Both the position numbers and the translations under genes were made by a program. Shown here piece by piece: positions 28,153 to 36,061 of a stretch of DNA of 64,000 nucleotides; position 1 is the stretch's first letter, and each line of letters opens with the position of its first letter. Under the pieces are notes generated by a model. It saw only the letters and a program-made list of their open reading frames with translations. It was not told where the DNA came from and ran no database searches. Source of the stretch: Sinorhizobium americanum (GTDB lineage: Bacteria; Pseudomonadota; Alphaproteobacteria; Rhizobiales; Rhizobiaceae); contig NZ_LNQC01000042.1 in NCBI RefSeq assembly GCF_001651855.1, positions 62,001 through 126,000 on the forward strand. The letters run 5' to 3'.

Positions 28153-28409
28153 ACACGGTTAACCTCGTCTATTTTTCCTGGGTGCGCGAGCGCATTGGCA
28201 AGGGTGAGGAAACGCTGGATCTCCCGGCCGGCGTCGTCACCGTCGGCGATCTGCTGGCGCATCTGAAGACGCTCGGCGCCGAATACGAATCGGCGCTCGA
28301 ACACCAGAACGTCATCCGCGCGGCGATCAACCAGGAACATGTCGATCACGGCGAGCCGATCGCCGGCGCCCGCGAGATCGCGCTGTTTCCGCCGATGACA
28401 GGCGGCTGA
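28149..28409 (+). CDS. moaD: molybdopterin synthase sulfur carrier subunit
   Basis: A small ubiquitin-like sulfur carrier (86 residues) that donates thiocarboxylate sulfur for molybdopterin synthesis. It ends FPPMTGG; the terminal Gly-Gly is essential for adenylation by MoeB and entry into the MoaE active site. The N-terminus, VNLVYFSWVRERIGKGEE, fits the MoaD fold. It starts inside the pgsA stop and is followed four bases later by moaE. Confidence 0.95.
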   Translation: MNTVNLVYFSWVRERIGKGEETLDLPAGVVTVGDLLAHLKTLGAEYESALEHQNVIRAAINQEHVDHGEPIAGAREIALFPPMTGG

Positions 28410-28413
28410 GGCG

Positions 28414-28878
28414 ATGGACGCTTCGGTCAGGGTGCGTGTGCAACGCGACGACTTCCATCTTGCAGCCGAAGTCGCTGCACTCACCCGCGGCCGGGCGGAT
28501 ATCGGTGCGGTGGTCACTTTCCTGGGCCTCTGCCGCGACGAGGCAGGGTCTCTGAACGCGCTCGAACTCGAACATTATCCGGGCATGGCGGAAGCCGAAA
28601 TCGGCCGCATCTGCCACGAGGCGGTGCAGCGCTTCCGGTTGCAGGCCGCGACGGCCATTCACCGCTATGGCCGCATCGAGCCCGGTGAGAACATCGTGCT
28701 GGTGGTCACCGCCTCGCCGCATCGGCAGGCCGCCTTCGACGGCGCCAATTTCATCATGGATTTCCTGAAAACCTCGGCGCCCTTCTGGAAGAAGGAACAC
28801 CGCGCCGATGGCAGCGCCGGCGAATGGGTCAGCGCCAAGGATGCCGACGACGCGGCGCGCGACCGTTGGAGCCGCTGA
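28414..28878 (+). CDS. moaE: molybdopterin synthase catalytic subunit
   Basis: The large subunit of molybdopterin synthase, which converts cPMP to molybdopterin with sulfur from MoaD. The 154 residues contain GAVVTFLGLCRDE (about 28-40), LELEHYPGMAEAEI and the active-site region HRYGRIEPGENIVLVV and LKTSAPFWKKEH with the catalytic Lys residues. It ends 10 bases from the convergent LivH-like permease gene. The product serves any molybdoenzyme in the cell, including the one at 18616-20730. Confidence 0.95.
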   Translation: MDASVRVRVQRDDFHLAAEVAALTRGRADIGAVVTFLGLCRDEAGSLNALELEHYPGMAEAEIGRICHEAVQRFRLQAATAIHRYGRIEPGENIVLVVTASPHRQAAFDGANFIMDFLKTSAPFWKKEHRADGSAGEWVSAKDADDAARDRWSR

Positions 28879-28888
28879 ACGGCGATGA

Positions 28889-29785
28889 TCACGGGATGAC
28901 CTTTTCCCGCCGCGTCACGACGAGCACAATGACCAGAAAGCCGAAGATCGCGAAATCCCGCCAGAGGATCGGCCCGTAGGCGCTCCACAGGGTTTCCAGG
29001 AGCCCCACGCCGGCTGCGCCAAGGGCAGCGTAGAGTGGCGCCGCCTGGCCGCCGATCGCCGCGATGAACAGGACCTTGACGCCGAAGGTCAGCCCCATGC
29101 CGAAGTCCATGTTGCCGTAGTATGAGGCAGCCAGAATGCCGCAGAAGGCGGCGATCAGGGACGCGACACCATAGGCGACAATGTAGACCGTCGACGGATC
29201 GACGCCGCAGAGGGCGGCGGCCTCACGGTCCTCGGAGACCGCCCGCCAGTATCGCCCGAAATAGGAGTGCGTCAGCAGCCAATGACCGGCGGCGACGAGC
29301 GCCGCCATCAGCGCCGTGTTCAGCAGTTGCACGACCGTCAGCGTCACCGGAAATTCCGTGTCCGGCCAGAAGACGATAACCTGATTCAAGAAAGGCGGCA
29401 GCCAAAGGCTCCTCGTATCCGATGCGAGACGCGCCGTTTCCATGAGCACGATGAGGCTGCCGAGCGAGGCGACAACCACCGCATTTGCCGAGGAGAATGC
29501 CAGCGGCCGCATCACGTAGCGTCCGGCGACCAGCCCCGCGCCAAGACCGAAGCTCAGCGCCGCCGCCGCGCCGACGCCGAGGGCCGCAGGCAGCACCAGC
29601 CACAGCCGGTTCCAGCCGAAATCCGCAAACAGCACGAACATCTGCCCGGCAAAGGCGAAGAGCGCGCCATAGGTCAGGTCGGCCCGCCGCGTGACGGCGA
29701 AGGCGATTGCGTAACCGAAGGCAAGTGCCGCATAGAGCGCCGCCACGGGAACGGCATTGGCGATCTGCTGAAGGAAATAGGCCAT
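28889..29785 (-). CDS. branched-chain amino acid ABC transporter permease (LivH-like), orphan
   Basis: A 298-residue inner membrane permease of the LivH family with about eight hydrophobic segments. The family signature is seen in ALAFGYAIAFAVTRRADLTYGALFAFAGQM at the N-terminus and in the EAA-like loop SEDREAAALCGVDPSTVYIVAYGVASLIAAFCGILA near 180-215. ATG 29785 is preferred over a start at 29851. Normally LivH is encoded with LivM, two ATPases and a binding protein; none of these is adjacent, so its partners are elsewhere or it has another role. It is divergent from a CGNR regulator whose promoter holds an 11-bp inverted repeat, suggesting shared control. Confidence 0.85.
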   Translation of the reverse strand: MAYFLQQIANAVPVAALYAALAFGYAIAFAVTRRADLTYGALFAFAGQMFVLFADFGWNRLWLVLPAALGVGAAAALSFGLGAGLVAGRYVMRPLAFSSANAVVVASLGSLIVLMETARLASDTRSLWLPPFLNQVIVFWPDTEFPVTLTVVQLLNTALMAALVAAGHWLLTHSYFGRYWRAVSEDREAAALCGVDPSTVYIVAYGVASLIAAFCGILAASYYGNMDFGMGLTFGVKVLFIAAIGGQAAPLYAALGAAGVGLLETLWSAYGPILWRDFAIFGFLVIVLVVTRREKVIP

Positions 29786-29902
29786 GATATATCCGGTCGG
29801 TCGCGGCGATCGGGATCTAGACGATCCAAGAACGAAACCGCCATAATTCAATCGCGAAACGCGGAGGCCAGAAAGCGCAACGAACTTTGCTCTGCGGCTC
29901 TA

Positions 29903-29930
29903 GTGACAGAACCAATATAACTGGTAAAAT
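29903..29930 (+). promoter_or_regulatory. candidate promoter of the CGNR regulator gene
   Basis: GTGACA (29903-29908) and TAAAAT (29925-29930) are separated by 16 bases, 26 bases before the start codon of the CGNR gene. The -10 element lies within the left arm of the inverted repeat at 29919-29944, so a protein bound there would block it. Confidence 0.4.
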
Positions 29931-29944
29931 GAGTTTTACTAGTT
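29919..29944. promoter_or_regulatory. 11-bp inverted repeat, probable operator
   Basis: AACTGGTAAAA (29919-29929), spacer TGAG, TTTTACTAGTT (29934-29944): ten of eleven positions are symmetric. It sits between the divergent LivH-like permease and the CGNR regulator, 12 bases before the regulator ATG. Regulators of this family often act on such sites near their own genes, so autoregulation is likely. Confidence 0.65.
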
Positions 29945-29955
29945 AGGATTTTCGC

Positions 29956-30516
29956 ATGAGCTTCACCTGGACCGCGCATCGATTTTCGGGCGGCGCATTG
30001 GCGCTGGATGTCGCCAATTCGGTGGTTCTGCGCTTCGACCCGCAGCGTCGCATCGATCGTTTTGCGGATCAAACGGCAATCGACAGCTTTGCCGAAGCAG
30101 CCGATCTCCATGGCTCCGAGAGGCAGCGGTTCGGCAGGCTCGGCCCGATCGGGCCTGAAAGGCGGTCGTCGCTGATCGATCTGCGCGAGGCGGCGGACCG
30201 GCACTTCCGGGCGGTGGTGCGGGCCGAAGACCGGCCGGAGCTTCTTGCCGATCTATTGGAGGCGATCGCAGCGGTGGTGCGCCAGCCGGGGGATGGCGGC
30301 GGATACATCGCCCTCGACGTCGCGACGGCGCATTCGGCGCTCAGCCTCGTTGCCAATCCGGAGCCCGACCGCCTGAAGATTTGCCCGAACTGCGAATGGC
30401 TGTTCCTCGACCGCAGCCGCAACAGGAGCAGGACTTGGTGCGACATGGCGGTTTGCGGCAACCGCACGAAGGCCAAACGCCACTACCGCCGTTCCAAACA
30501 GGAAACGCAGCCATGA
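29956..30516 (+). CDS. CGNR zinc finger / ABATE domain transcriptional regulator
   Basis: A 186-residue protein with an N-terminal ABATE (stress-induced regulator) domain starting SFTWTAHRFSGGALALDVANSVV and a C-terminal zinc finger ICPNCEWLFLDRSRNRS followed by CDMAVCGNRTKAKRHYRR (about 140-180). The CGNR tetrad and the CxxC pair bind zinc, and the basic tail fits DNA binding. Family members are presumed transcription factors; few have known ligands. A near-perfect inverted repeat overlaps its promoter. Its stop overlaps the start of a lipoprotein gene (ATGA), and a permease gene lies divergent. Confidence 0.9.
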   Translation: MSFTWTAHRFSGGALALDVANSVVLRFDPQRRIDRFADQTAIDSFAEAADLHGSERQRFGRLGPIGPERRSSLIDLREAADRHFRAVVRAEDRPELLADLLEAIAAVVRQPGDGGGYIALDVATAHSALSLVANPEPDRLKICPNCEWLFLDRSRNRSRTWCDMAVCGNRTKAKRHYRRSKQETQP

Positions 30517-31013
30517 AAAACACCATCGCCATCGCCTTGGTCGCGGCCGCACTTGCCGGCTGCCAGCGCGAAACCGGACCGGATCCGCTGAAGCTGACCG
30601 GCAAGATGTTCGTCTTCAACTACCGGCTCGCCTACGCCACCTACACGGTCACGCTCAACAAGACGCAGCCGCTGCCCGACGGCAGCATCGTCGTGGCAAG
30701 CTTCGAGAACCCGGCCGGCGGCGAACCGCTGACGCTGACGCGCGAGCTCTTCCCGAAGCTCGACAAGGTGGTGCTGGAAAGTCCGGATATAACCTGCGTC
30801 AGGAAGGAGAGGCCCTATGCGGTGACGATCGAGGTCAAGGGGCCGGACGGAGCGACGCTGCAGAAGCTGGAAACGACGGTTATTTCCGATGTCGACCAGA
30901 GCGTCATGCCGGCAAGACCCTTGGTCGTCGGGCCGGCCTATGACAAGAACCCGGAAGTCTTCCGGAACGGGCTGGCGCCGACGAATTTCGACACGTCCGC
31001 CTGCCCGACATAA
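30513..31013 (+). CDS. hypothetical lipoprotein
   Basis: A 166-residue lipoprotein: the N-terminus KNTIAIALVAAALAGCQRE has a lipobox with Cys near residue 16. The mature part begins with TGPDPLKLTGKMFVFNYRLAYATYTVTLNKTQPLP and is mostly predicted beta, with only one further Cys pair candidate (TCVRKE, SACPT). I do not recognise the family. ATG 30513 lies in the stop of the CGNR gene, so the two are translated together; a link to the regulator or to the divergent permease is possible but unproven. It ends at an intrinsic-terminator-like hairpin. Confidence 0.82.
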   Translation: MKNTIAIALVAAALAGCQRETGPDPLKLTGKMFVFNYRLAYATYTVTLNKTQPLPDGSIVVASFENPAGGEPLTLTRELFPKLDKVVLESPDITCVRKERPYAVTIEVKGPDGATLQKLETTVISDVDQSVMPARPLVVGPAYDKNPEVFRNGLAPTNFDTSACPT

Positions 31014-31015
31014 GA

Positions 31016-31041
31016 AAACCGGGGCGTCTCCGCCCCGGTTT
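31016..31041. terminator. hairpin terminator between convergent lipoprotein and ndk genes
   Basis: A perfect 11-bp stem AAACCGGGGCG/CGCCCCGGTTT with loop TCTC, starting three bases after the lipoprotein stop. Short A and T runs are part of the stem ends, so it can act on both strands, ending also ndk transcripts coming from the right. Confidence 0.8.
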
Positions 31042-31087
31042 CGAAGAACCGTTTCAAGCCTTTAGAGCGCGAAACGAAGAAAGCAGA

Positions 31088-31510
31088 TCAGCCGACGATC
31101 TCGGTGCCCGCAAACCAGTAGGCGATTTCTTCGGCAGCCGTTTCCGGGCCATCGGAACCGTGAACCGAATTTTCGCCGATCGACAGTGCGTGAACCTTGC
31201 GGATGGTGCCTTCGTCCGCGTTGGCCGGGTTGGTGGCGCCCATGACTTCGCGGTTCTTGGCAATGGCGTTCTCACCTTCGAGAACCTGGACGATGGTCGG
31301 GCCGGAGGACATGAACTCGACCAGTTCGCCGAAGAAGGGACGCTCCTTGTGGACGGCGTAGAAGCCTTCAGCCTCGCGGCGGCTCATCCAGACGCGCTTC
31401 GACGCGACGACGCGCAGGCCGGCGTCTTCGAGCATCTTGGTGATGGCGCCGGTCAGGTTGCGCTTCGTCGCATCCGGCTTGATCATCGAAAAGGTACGTT
31501 CAATCGCCAT
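31088..31510 (-). CDS. ndk: nucleoside diphosphate kinase
   Basis: Balances nucleoside triphosphate pools by a ping-pong phosphate transfer through a His. The 140 residues include [16 protein letters not shown] at the N-terminus and the active-site [16 protein letters not shown] near residue 115, with the phospho-His in HGSD. Length and both motifs are canonical. ATG 31510 is set by the family N-terminus; the longer upstream frame is not real. A good promoter with a 30-base leader lies just upstream. Confidence 0.97.
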   Translation of the reverse strand: MAIERTFSMIKPDATKRNLTGAITKMLEDAGLRVVASKRVWMSRREAEGFYAVHKERPFFGELVEFMSSGPTIVQVLEGENAIAKNREVMGATNPANADEGTIRKVHALSIGENSVHGSDGPETAAEEIAYWFAGTEIVG

Positions 31511-31546
31511 TGGCTCAATTCCCTTGCTCTTGAGAAAGTGGCGGTT

Positions 31547-31575
31547 CATTAGCCGCCAATGCCGCGCAAAACAAG
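31547..31575 (-). promoter_or_regulatory. ndk promoter
   Basis: On the minus strand CTTGTT (31570-31575) and CTAATG (31547-31552) are 17 bases apart, close to the rhizobial sigma-70 pattern CTTGAC-N17-CTATAT. The -10 box lies 36 bases upstream of the ndk ATG. Confidence 0.6.
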
Positions 31576-31611
31576 GGGGCGCCGGATGATTCGCCTGAGC
31601 CGGCGACAGTT

Positions 31612-32301
31612 TCACGCCGCTGTCACGGAACGGCCGAGGCCATTGTAGAGATCGAGGCAACGCTCGAACCAGTCCGAAACAACGTCGCCGGCGGTGAGCA
31701 GACGATGCGGCGAGACGATCCGCGCCCATTGCAGGGCGCCGAAGACAATGTAATCGGCAAAGAGTGGCCCATCGCCGCCGATGAAGGGCTGGAATTTCAG
31801 CATGTGGCGAAGCGGTTCGAGCTTCATCGAGAAAGTTTCGATATCCGCTTTTCCCGCCTCCGCGGTCGCCTCCAGCGACCTGCCGAAGCGCTGCTCGCGG
31901 CTCTGCCGGAAATAGGTCTGATCCACCGGTTCGAGGCTGTCATGGATATCCAGGATGGCGATGCGGCCGATCGCGGGATGCAACGTCATCTGCGACCAGC
32001 CTTCGACGAAGCGGGCCATTGCCTTGCCGCCCTCGCCGCCGAACAGCGTTGGGCGGTCGGCATAGGCGTGCTCCAGATAGAGGGCGATGTCGAAGCTGTC
32101 GCTCACGAGTTTGTCGCCGTCGCGGAGCAGCGGGACGATCTTCGTCACCCCTTGCTCGAGCTTCGGGATTTCGGTGAAGCCTACAGGCGCCACGTCGAAA
32201 CCAAGTCCCTTGTGCGCGAGCGAAAGCTTGGTCTTCCACACATGCGGCGAAAACGGGCGCGTCCGGTCGGTACCACAGAGCGCATAAAGTGTGCGGGTCA
32301 T
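31612..32301 (-). CDS. glutathione S-transferase family protein
   Basis: A 229-residue GST-fold protein. The N-terminal domain begins [31 protein letters not shown], and the glutathione-contact segment is [18 protein letters not shown] near residue 66. The C-terminal domain ends with [18 protein letters not shown]. The Cys-containing start (YALCGTD) and Ser/His in the active-site area resemble the beta-etherase/LigE-like branch, so dehalogenation or ether cleavage is possible but not shown. ATG 32301 fits the domain start; an in-frame start at 32403 is less likely. It follows ndk's upstream region on the same strand. Confidence 0.88.
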   Translation of the reverse strand: MTRTLYALCGTDRTRPFSPHVWKTKLSLAHKGLGFDVAPVGFTEIPKLEQGVTKIVPLLRDGDKLVSDSFDIALYLEHAYADRPTLFGGEGGKAMARFVEGWSQMTLHPAIGRIAILDIHDSLEPVDQTYFRQSREQRFGRSLEATAEAGKADIETFSMKLEPLRHMLKFQPFIGGDGPLFADYIVFGALQWARIVSPHRLLTAGDVVSDWFERCLDLYNGLGRSVTAA

Positions 32302-32437
32302 GTCCCCTCCTGTTCTGAACATCGTTCGACGCATAAGAGGAGAGCGAGCCCGGGCGATCAAATCAGTAATTTTCATGAGTTGCATTCGACACGCGAATAT
32401 CAATTCGCGCTAGGCTGGCCGGACAGCAAGGGAGAAG

Positions 32438-32953
32438 ATGATGCTCGACCATTACCGGATGTTTGCCGACTACAATCGCTGGGCCAACCGGCTGCTCTAC
32501 GCTGCCGCGGCCGAACTCTCCGATCAGGAGTACCGGCAGGACAAGGGCGCGTTCTTCGGCTCGCTGCATGGAACGCTCAATCACCTCCTCGTCGCTGACC
32601 GGATCTGGATGAAGCGGTTCACCAAGGAGGGCGACGCACCCACGAGGCTCGACGCGATTCTGCATGACGAATTCTCGGCCTTGACGGCGGCGCGGATCGC
32701 GGAGGACGAGCGCATCATCGCTTGGGTCGATAGCCTCGACGAGGCGCGGCTCGACGCGCACTTCACCTACTCGCCGCTCAGCAGGCCCGGCGAGATCAGC
32801 CAGAAGATCGCTCCGGCGCTCGCCCATCTCTTCAACCACCAGACCCATCACCGCGGACAGGCGCATGCGATCTTGACCGCGCTCGGACGGCCGTCACTGA
32901 CCTTGGACCTGGCCTTCTTCCTGTGGAGCGAGGGGAAGAAGTGGGCGGCCTGA
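32438..32953 (+). CDS. DinB family protein
   Basis: A 171-residue four-helix-bundle protein of the DinB/YfiT superfamily, often metal-dependent thiol transferases. The three metal-ligand His are seen: LNHLLVADRIW near residue 49 and LFNHQTHHRGQ near 129-138. The N-terminus, LDHYRMFADYNRWANRLLY, is typical. Its 3' end overlaps by 60 bases, tail to tail, the 3' end of the adenylation-acyltransferase gene on the other strand. The function of this member is unknown. Confidence 0.9.
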   Translation: MMLDHYRMFADYNRWANRLLYAAAAELSDQEYRQDKGAFFGSLHGTLNHLLVADRIWMKRFTKEGDAPTRLDAILHDEFSALTAARIAEDERIIAWVDSLDEARLDAHFTYSPLSRPGEISQKIAPALAHLFNHQTHHRGQAHAILTALGRPSLTLDLAFFLWSEGKKWAA

Positions 32954-35557
32954 GGAGAGCCGGTCCTTGAATGCAGCCGACCAAGCCGTCGGGAGCGAAC
33001 CCACCCGGGCGCGGATGAGCCATTTGACCAAGTGGCGCTGCCCCGACCAGACCGCGATCCCCAAAGCGACGCCGCCGACAATCGATCCGAGCGAGAAAGC
33101 AAGTGGCGGGAGGAACGGCTGCATCGGCGCAAGCAATAGCTCCGGCACGAAGCGGTGCAGGATGTAGACATGAAAGCCTGCCGCGGAGAGCGGCAGGACA
33201 AGCTGCACTGCCCATTGCGGCAGGCGGATGCGCGGCAGGAATAAGAGCGCCGCGAGCACGACGATCTGCAGCAGATATTTGATCCTCGTGCCGATCCAGA
33301 CCCCCTCATAGAGGCCGAGAAACAGATAGATCGCCGTTCCTGCCGCCATAATCGCGAGCCGCTGCGTCCAGGTTCGGGCCAGTGCCGCACACCAGCCAAC
33401 GACGGCCAGGTGAAAGATCCAGGGAAGCGTGAATATCTGCCGGTTGCCGATTTCCCAGAGCTCAGGCAGCGTCATCCGGGCGGCAAAAGCGACGGCGAGC
33501 AGCGCCATGCCAGCAGCAAAGGGCCGCACCGCGGCGAAGCGCCTGACGGACGGCACGGCGAACAGAGCGGCAAAGACCAGCACCATCTGGCAATAGGCCT
33601 CGATGAACCAGTAGAGATACGGCACCATGCTGTGCCTGTCGGGATCGGCGAGACCGAAATTGCCGACGAGGAAGACCGAGGCCCAGGGCACCTCTCCCCA
33701 GGCAAGAGCGTAAGCTGCGACGATCAAATAGTAGGGGACGAGAATCTGGGCGAGCGGCCGCAACAGCTGCCCGAGCGAGCCCGACAGGAGCGCGCCACTT
33801 TGAAACCGCGCCAGGCCAAATCCGGCGAGGATGACCATTGTCGCCGACCCGCCCGGGATCGGCCAGAGCGTCTCGTGGTGAAGCACGACGAGCAGAATGG
33901 CCAGCGCCCGAATCAAGAAGTCGGTGCCGATCTGCGGAGCCTTGCGCTCCTGGCGAACCATGACCGCCAATGTCTTGACCGGTATGGTCTCCCAGGCTTC
34001 GGGAACCTCGCCGAGGATCTTCTCAAGGCCCATCGACAGCTGCACGAAGCGGAGCGAATCCCCGCCGAGCGACAGGAAGCTGTCCTCGGGGCGAACCTTT
34101 TGCGGATAGAAAGTCTGCTCGAACAGGGCTTCGATGCTTTCCGCGCCGGAGGCCCCGCCGGCGCCCCGTCTCACCTGGCGAAGAACCTCGTAATCGACCT
34201 TGCCGGACGCCAGGCGCGGCAGCGCGTCGATGCGCGTCGCCCCTACCTGCAGGAGGGTCAAGCCGCTTGCGGCGACGAGCAGTTGGCGGACATCATCGGG
34301 GTCGCATTCCCCGACGAAGAAGGCGCGGATTTCGGCATCATCGCCGATGACGGCGGCCGCGATACCGTGCCGCTCGAGAGCCGCTTCGAGACCGTCATGG
34401 CCGATCCTCAGCCCGGCGATCTTCGATATGCGCTTCGTCCGTCCGACGATGCGGAAGAACCCGTCGGCGTCGCGTACCGCCAGATCGCCGGTTCGCAATT
34501 CGGAAAGCTCGGCGCCTCGAACGAGATCGGCCAGCGCACTGGCATAGCCCATCATCACATTGGCGCCGCGATAGACGAGCTCGCCGGCTTCCTCCGTATC
34601 GGTGATCAGTCGCCCGCTTTCATCCTCGATCGTCAGGCTGCCGCCGGGTATTGCGACGCCGATCCGATCCTCCCTGCCCCGCAGCCGATCCGGAGGCACA
34701 TAGGCCATGCGGGCGGTCGCCTCCGTCTGGCCGTACATCACGAAGAAGGATGCGGCATTTGCAGTGAGATGATCGTTGTAGAGACGGACCTTCTCGGCCG
34801 GCAGGCGTCCGCCGGCCACGGTCATGAATCGCAACCGCGGAAATGTCCGCTCGCGAAAGCCCACCCTTTCCAGAAGCTCGTAGGAATAGGGAACGCCGGA
34901 CAGATTGGTGCAGCCGCTTTCGGCAAGTCCGTCGAGGAAACCCTCGTCGAGAATGGATCCGCCGGGGATGTAAATGCTCGCGCCGACTGTGATGTGAGCG
35001 TTCAAGACGGACAGACCGTAGGAATAGTGAAGCGGCAGAACGAGGCACGTCCGGTCCGAGGTTCTGAGGCCGAGATATTCGGCAATTGAACGTGCATTGG
35101 CCTCGATATTCATCCTGGACAGCCGGACATATTTTCCCTGGCCGGTGCTTCCCGAGGTCGAGAGCAGGACGGCGAGATCGGGATGGGGAACGACCCGGTC
35201 GCCCTCCAGCCGCTCCGTGCGCCAGCGTCCATCCATCCTTCGACGGCAGAAATCCGGCTTGAAGATCTCACGATCGGCGCTCGTGGCGGACGGCCCCTGC
35301 AGCGCGACGGCGTGACCGGCATCGAGTGCGGCAAGATAGGCGACGATCGCGTGCTCCGAGAGATCGGCTTCGAGCATCACCAGTCCGCGCTCGCCCCGCC
35401 ATTGGGATGCCTGCCGATCGACGCGGGCGGCCAGTTCCCGGTAGCTGATGACCTTCCCGTCCGGGAACACGAGGGCCGGCCTCTCGCCCTGGGCAGCCAG
35501 ATGCGCAACACCGAACGGGAATATCGACAAATCGCCAGCGCCCAAAGCCACCTCCAT
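32894..35557 (-). CDS. adenylation domain - carrier protein - membrane acyltransferase (AT3) fusion
   Basis: An 887-residue three-part protein. Residues 1-460 form an AMP-forming adenylation domain with LLSTSGSTGQGKYV (131-144, P-loop), MYGQTEA (274-280), ELRTGDLAVRD (353-363), GRTKRISKIAGLRI (372-385) and LASGKVDY with the catalytic Lys453. Residues about 470-540 are a carrier domain with LGGDSL; Ser501 would take phosphopantetheine. From about 545 on there are roughly ten hydrophobic helices, starting IRALAILLVVLHHE with Arg550 and His561 in the R-x10-H pattern of acyltransferase family 3. The design implies that an amino or carboxylic acid is activated, loaded on the carrier and transferred across or at the membrane, like DltA-DltC-DltB in one chain. 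No condensation or thioesterase domain is present. The substrate is not predictable by eye. It is a single gene with no biosynthetic neighbours. Confidence 0.9.
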   Translation of the reverse strand: MEVALGAGDLSIFPFGVAHLAAQGERPALVFPDGKVISYRELAARVDRQASQWRGERGLVMLEADLSEHAIVAYLAALDAGHAVALQGPSATSADREIFKPDFCRRRMDGRWRTERLEGDRVVPHPDLAVLLSTSGSTGQGKYVRLSRMNIEANARSIAEYLGLRTSDRTCLVLPLHYSYGLSVLNAHITVGASIYIPGGSILDEGFLDGLAESGCTNLSGVPYSYELLERVGFRERTFPRLRFMTVAGGRLPAEKVRLYNDHLTANAASFFVMYGQTEATARMAYVPPDRLRGREDRIGVAIPGGSLTIEDESGRLITDTEEAGELVYRGANVMMGYASALADLVRGAELSELRTGDLAVRDADGFFRIVGRTKRISKIAGLRIGHDGLEAALERHGIAAAVIGDDAEIRAFFVGECDPDDVRQLLVAASGLTLLQVGATRIDALPRLASGKVDYEVLRQVRRGAGGASGAESIEALFEQTFYPQKVRPEDSFLSLGGDSLRFVQLSMGLEKILGEVPEAWETIPVKTLAVMVRQERKAPQIGTDFLIRALAILLVVLHHETLWPIPGGSATMVILAGFGLARFQSGALLSGSLGQLLRPLAQILVPYYLIVAAYALAWGEVPWASVFLVGNFGLADPDRHSMVPYLYWFIEAYCQMVLVFAALFAVPSVRRFAAVRPFAAGMALLAVAFAARMTLPELWEIGNRQIFTLPWIFHLAVVGWCAALARTWTQRLAIMAAGTAIYLFLGLYEGVWIGTRIKYLLQIVVLAALLFLPRIRLPQWAVQLVLPLSAAGFHVYILHRFVPELLLAPMQPFLPPLAFSLGSIVGGVALGIAVWSGQRHLVKWLIRARVGSLPTAWSAAFKDRLSSGRPLLPLAPQEEGQVQGQ

Positions 35558-35700
35558 TTTAGCGAGGCGGCATATTATTGCTGACTCTCGTCGTCAAGTA
35601 TAAGCGCCGAACTAATATGGGGTCTTGCGCAGGAAGGTCCGCGACAAAACGCGGCACGCAGATCCGGCGCCGGGCGAAATCATAGCAAATGGCGACGAGG

Positions 35701-35732
35701 ATGGCCCGGCCCCGCAAAGGGGACCGGGCCAT
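35701..35732. other. strong hairpin upstream of the A-PCP-AT3 gene
   Basis: ATGGCCCGG (35701-35709) pairs perfectly with CCGGGCCAT (35724-35732), extended inward by CCCC/GGGG with a single A bulge: 13 bp around a GCAAA-type loop. It lies between the small exported protein (ends 35798, minus) and the fusion gene start (35557, minus). No T-run follows, so it is either a weak terminator, an RNA stabiliser, or a repeat. Confidence 0.5.
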
Positions 35733-35797
35733 GGGAAGAGCAGTCTGCCTGGGAGGACGAATGCTACACTATCGATTCCGCGTTACCGGCTAATACC

Positions 35798-36061
35798 TTA
35801 ATAATATTCACCTTCTCCGCCACGGACCAGCTTCGGCTGCACGGCGTAGTCGGAGACAGACCCAGTGGAGGTACGGTCGATGGACCCGCTGGTGTGGCTA
35901 ACCGCGGCCTCGCCGCCTGCCTTCGGGGCGCGTTCCGTAAAGAGCGGCTTGTCGCTGATGCCTTCGTAATAGCTGCCGCCGGCAAAGGCAGCAGAAGCGC
36001 CGCCAAGAACGGCAGTGGCGACAAGGGCGGCGGCGAGAGCTGTGTGGACTGCGTTTCTCAT
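35798..36061 (-). CDS. small exported protein, unknown function
   Basis: An 87-residue protein with a signal peptide (RNAVHTALAAALVATAVLGGASAAFAGG, probable cut near residue 27). The mature 60 residues are Gly/Ser/Thr-rich with a GSYYEGISDKPLFTERAP start and a Tyr-Tyr C-terminus, and no Cys. I do not recognise a family. ATG 36061 is supported by an AGGAG site eight bases upstream; an in-frame GTG three codons earlier would overlap that site. Orphan gene, transcribed from the region that also serves the ABC-F gene in the other direction. Confidence 0.75.
   Translation of the reverse strand: MRNAVHTALAAALVATAVLGGASAAFAGGSYYEGISDKPLFTERAPKAGGEAAVSHTSGSIDRTSTGSVSDYAVQPKLVRGGEGEYY

Noticed and set aside
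33410-35089. 559-codon frame opposite the A-PCP-AT3 gene
   Set aside because: Antisense shadow of a well-supported gene; composition is typical of a reversed GC-rich coding strand.
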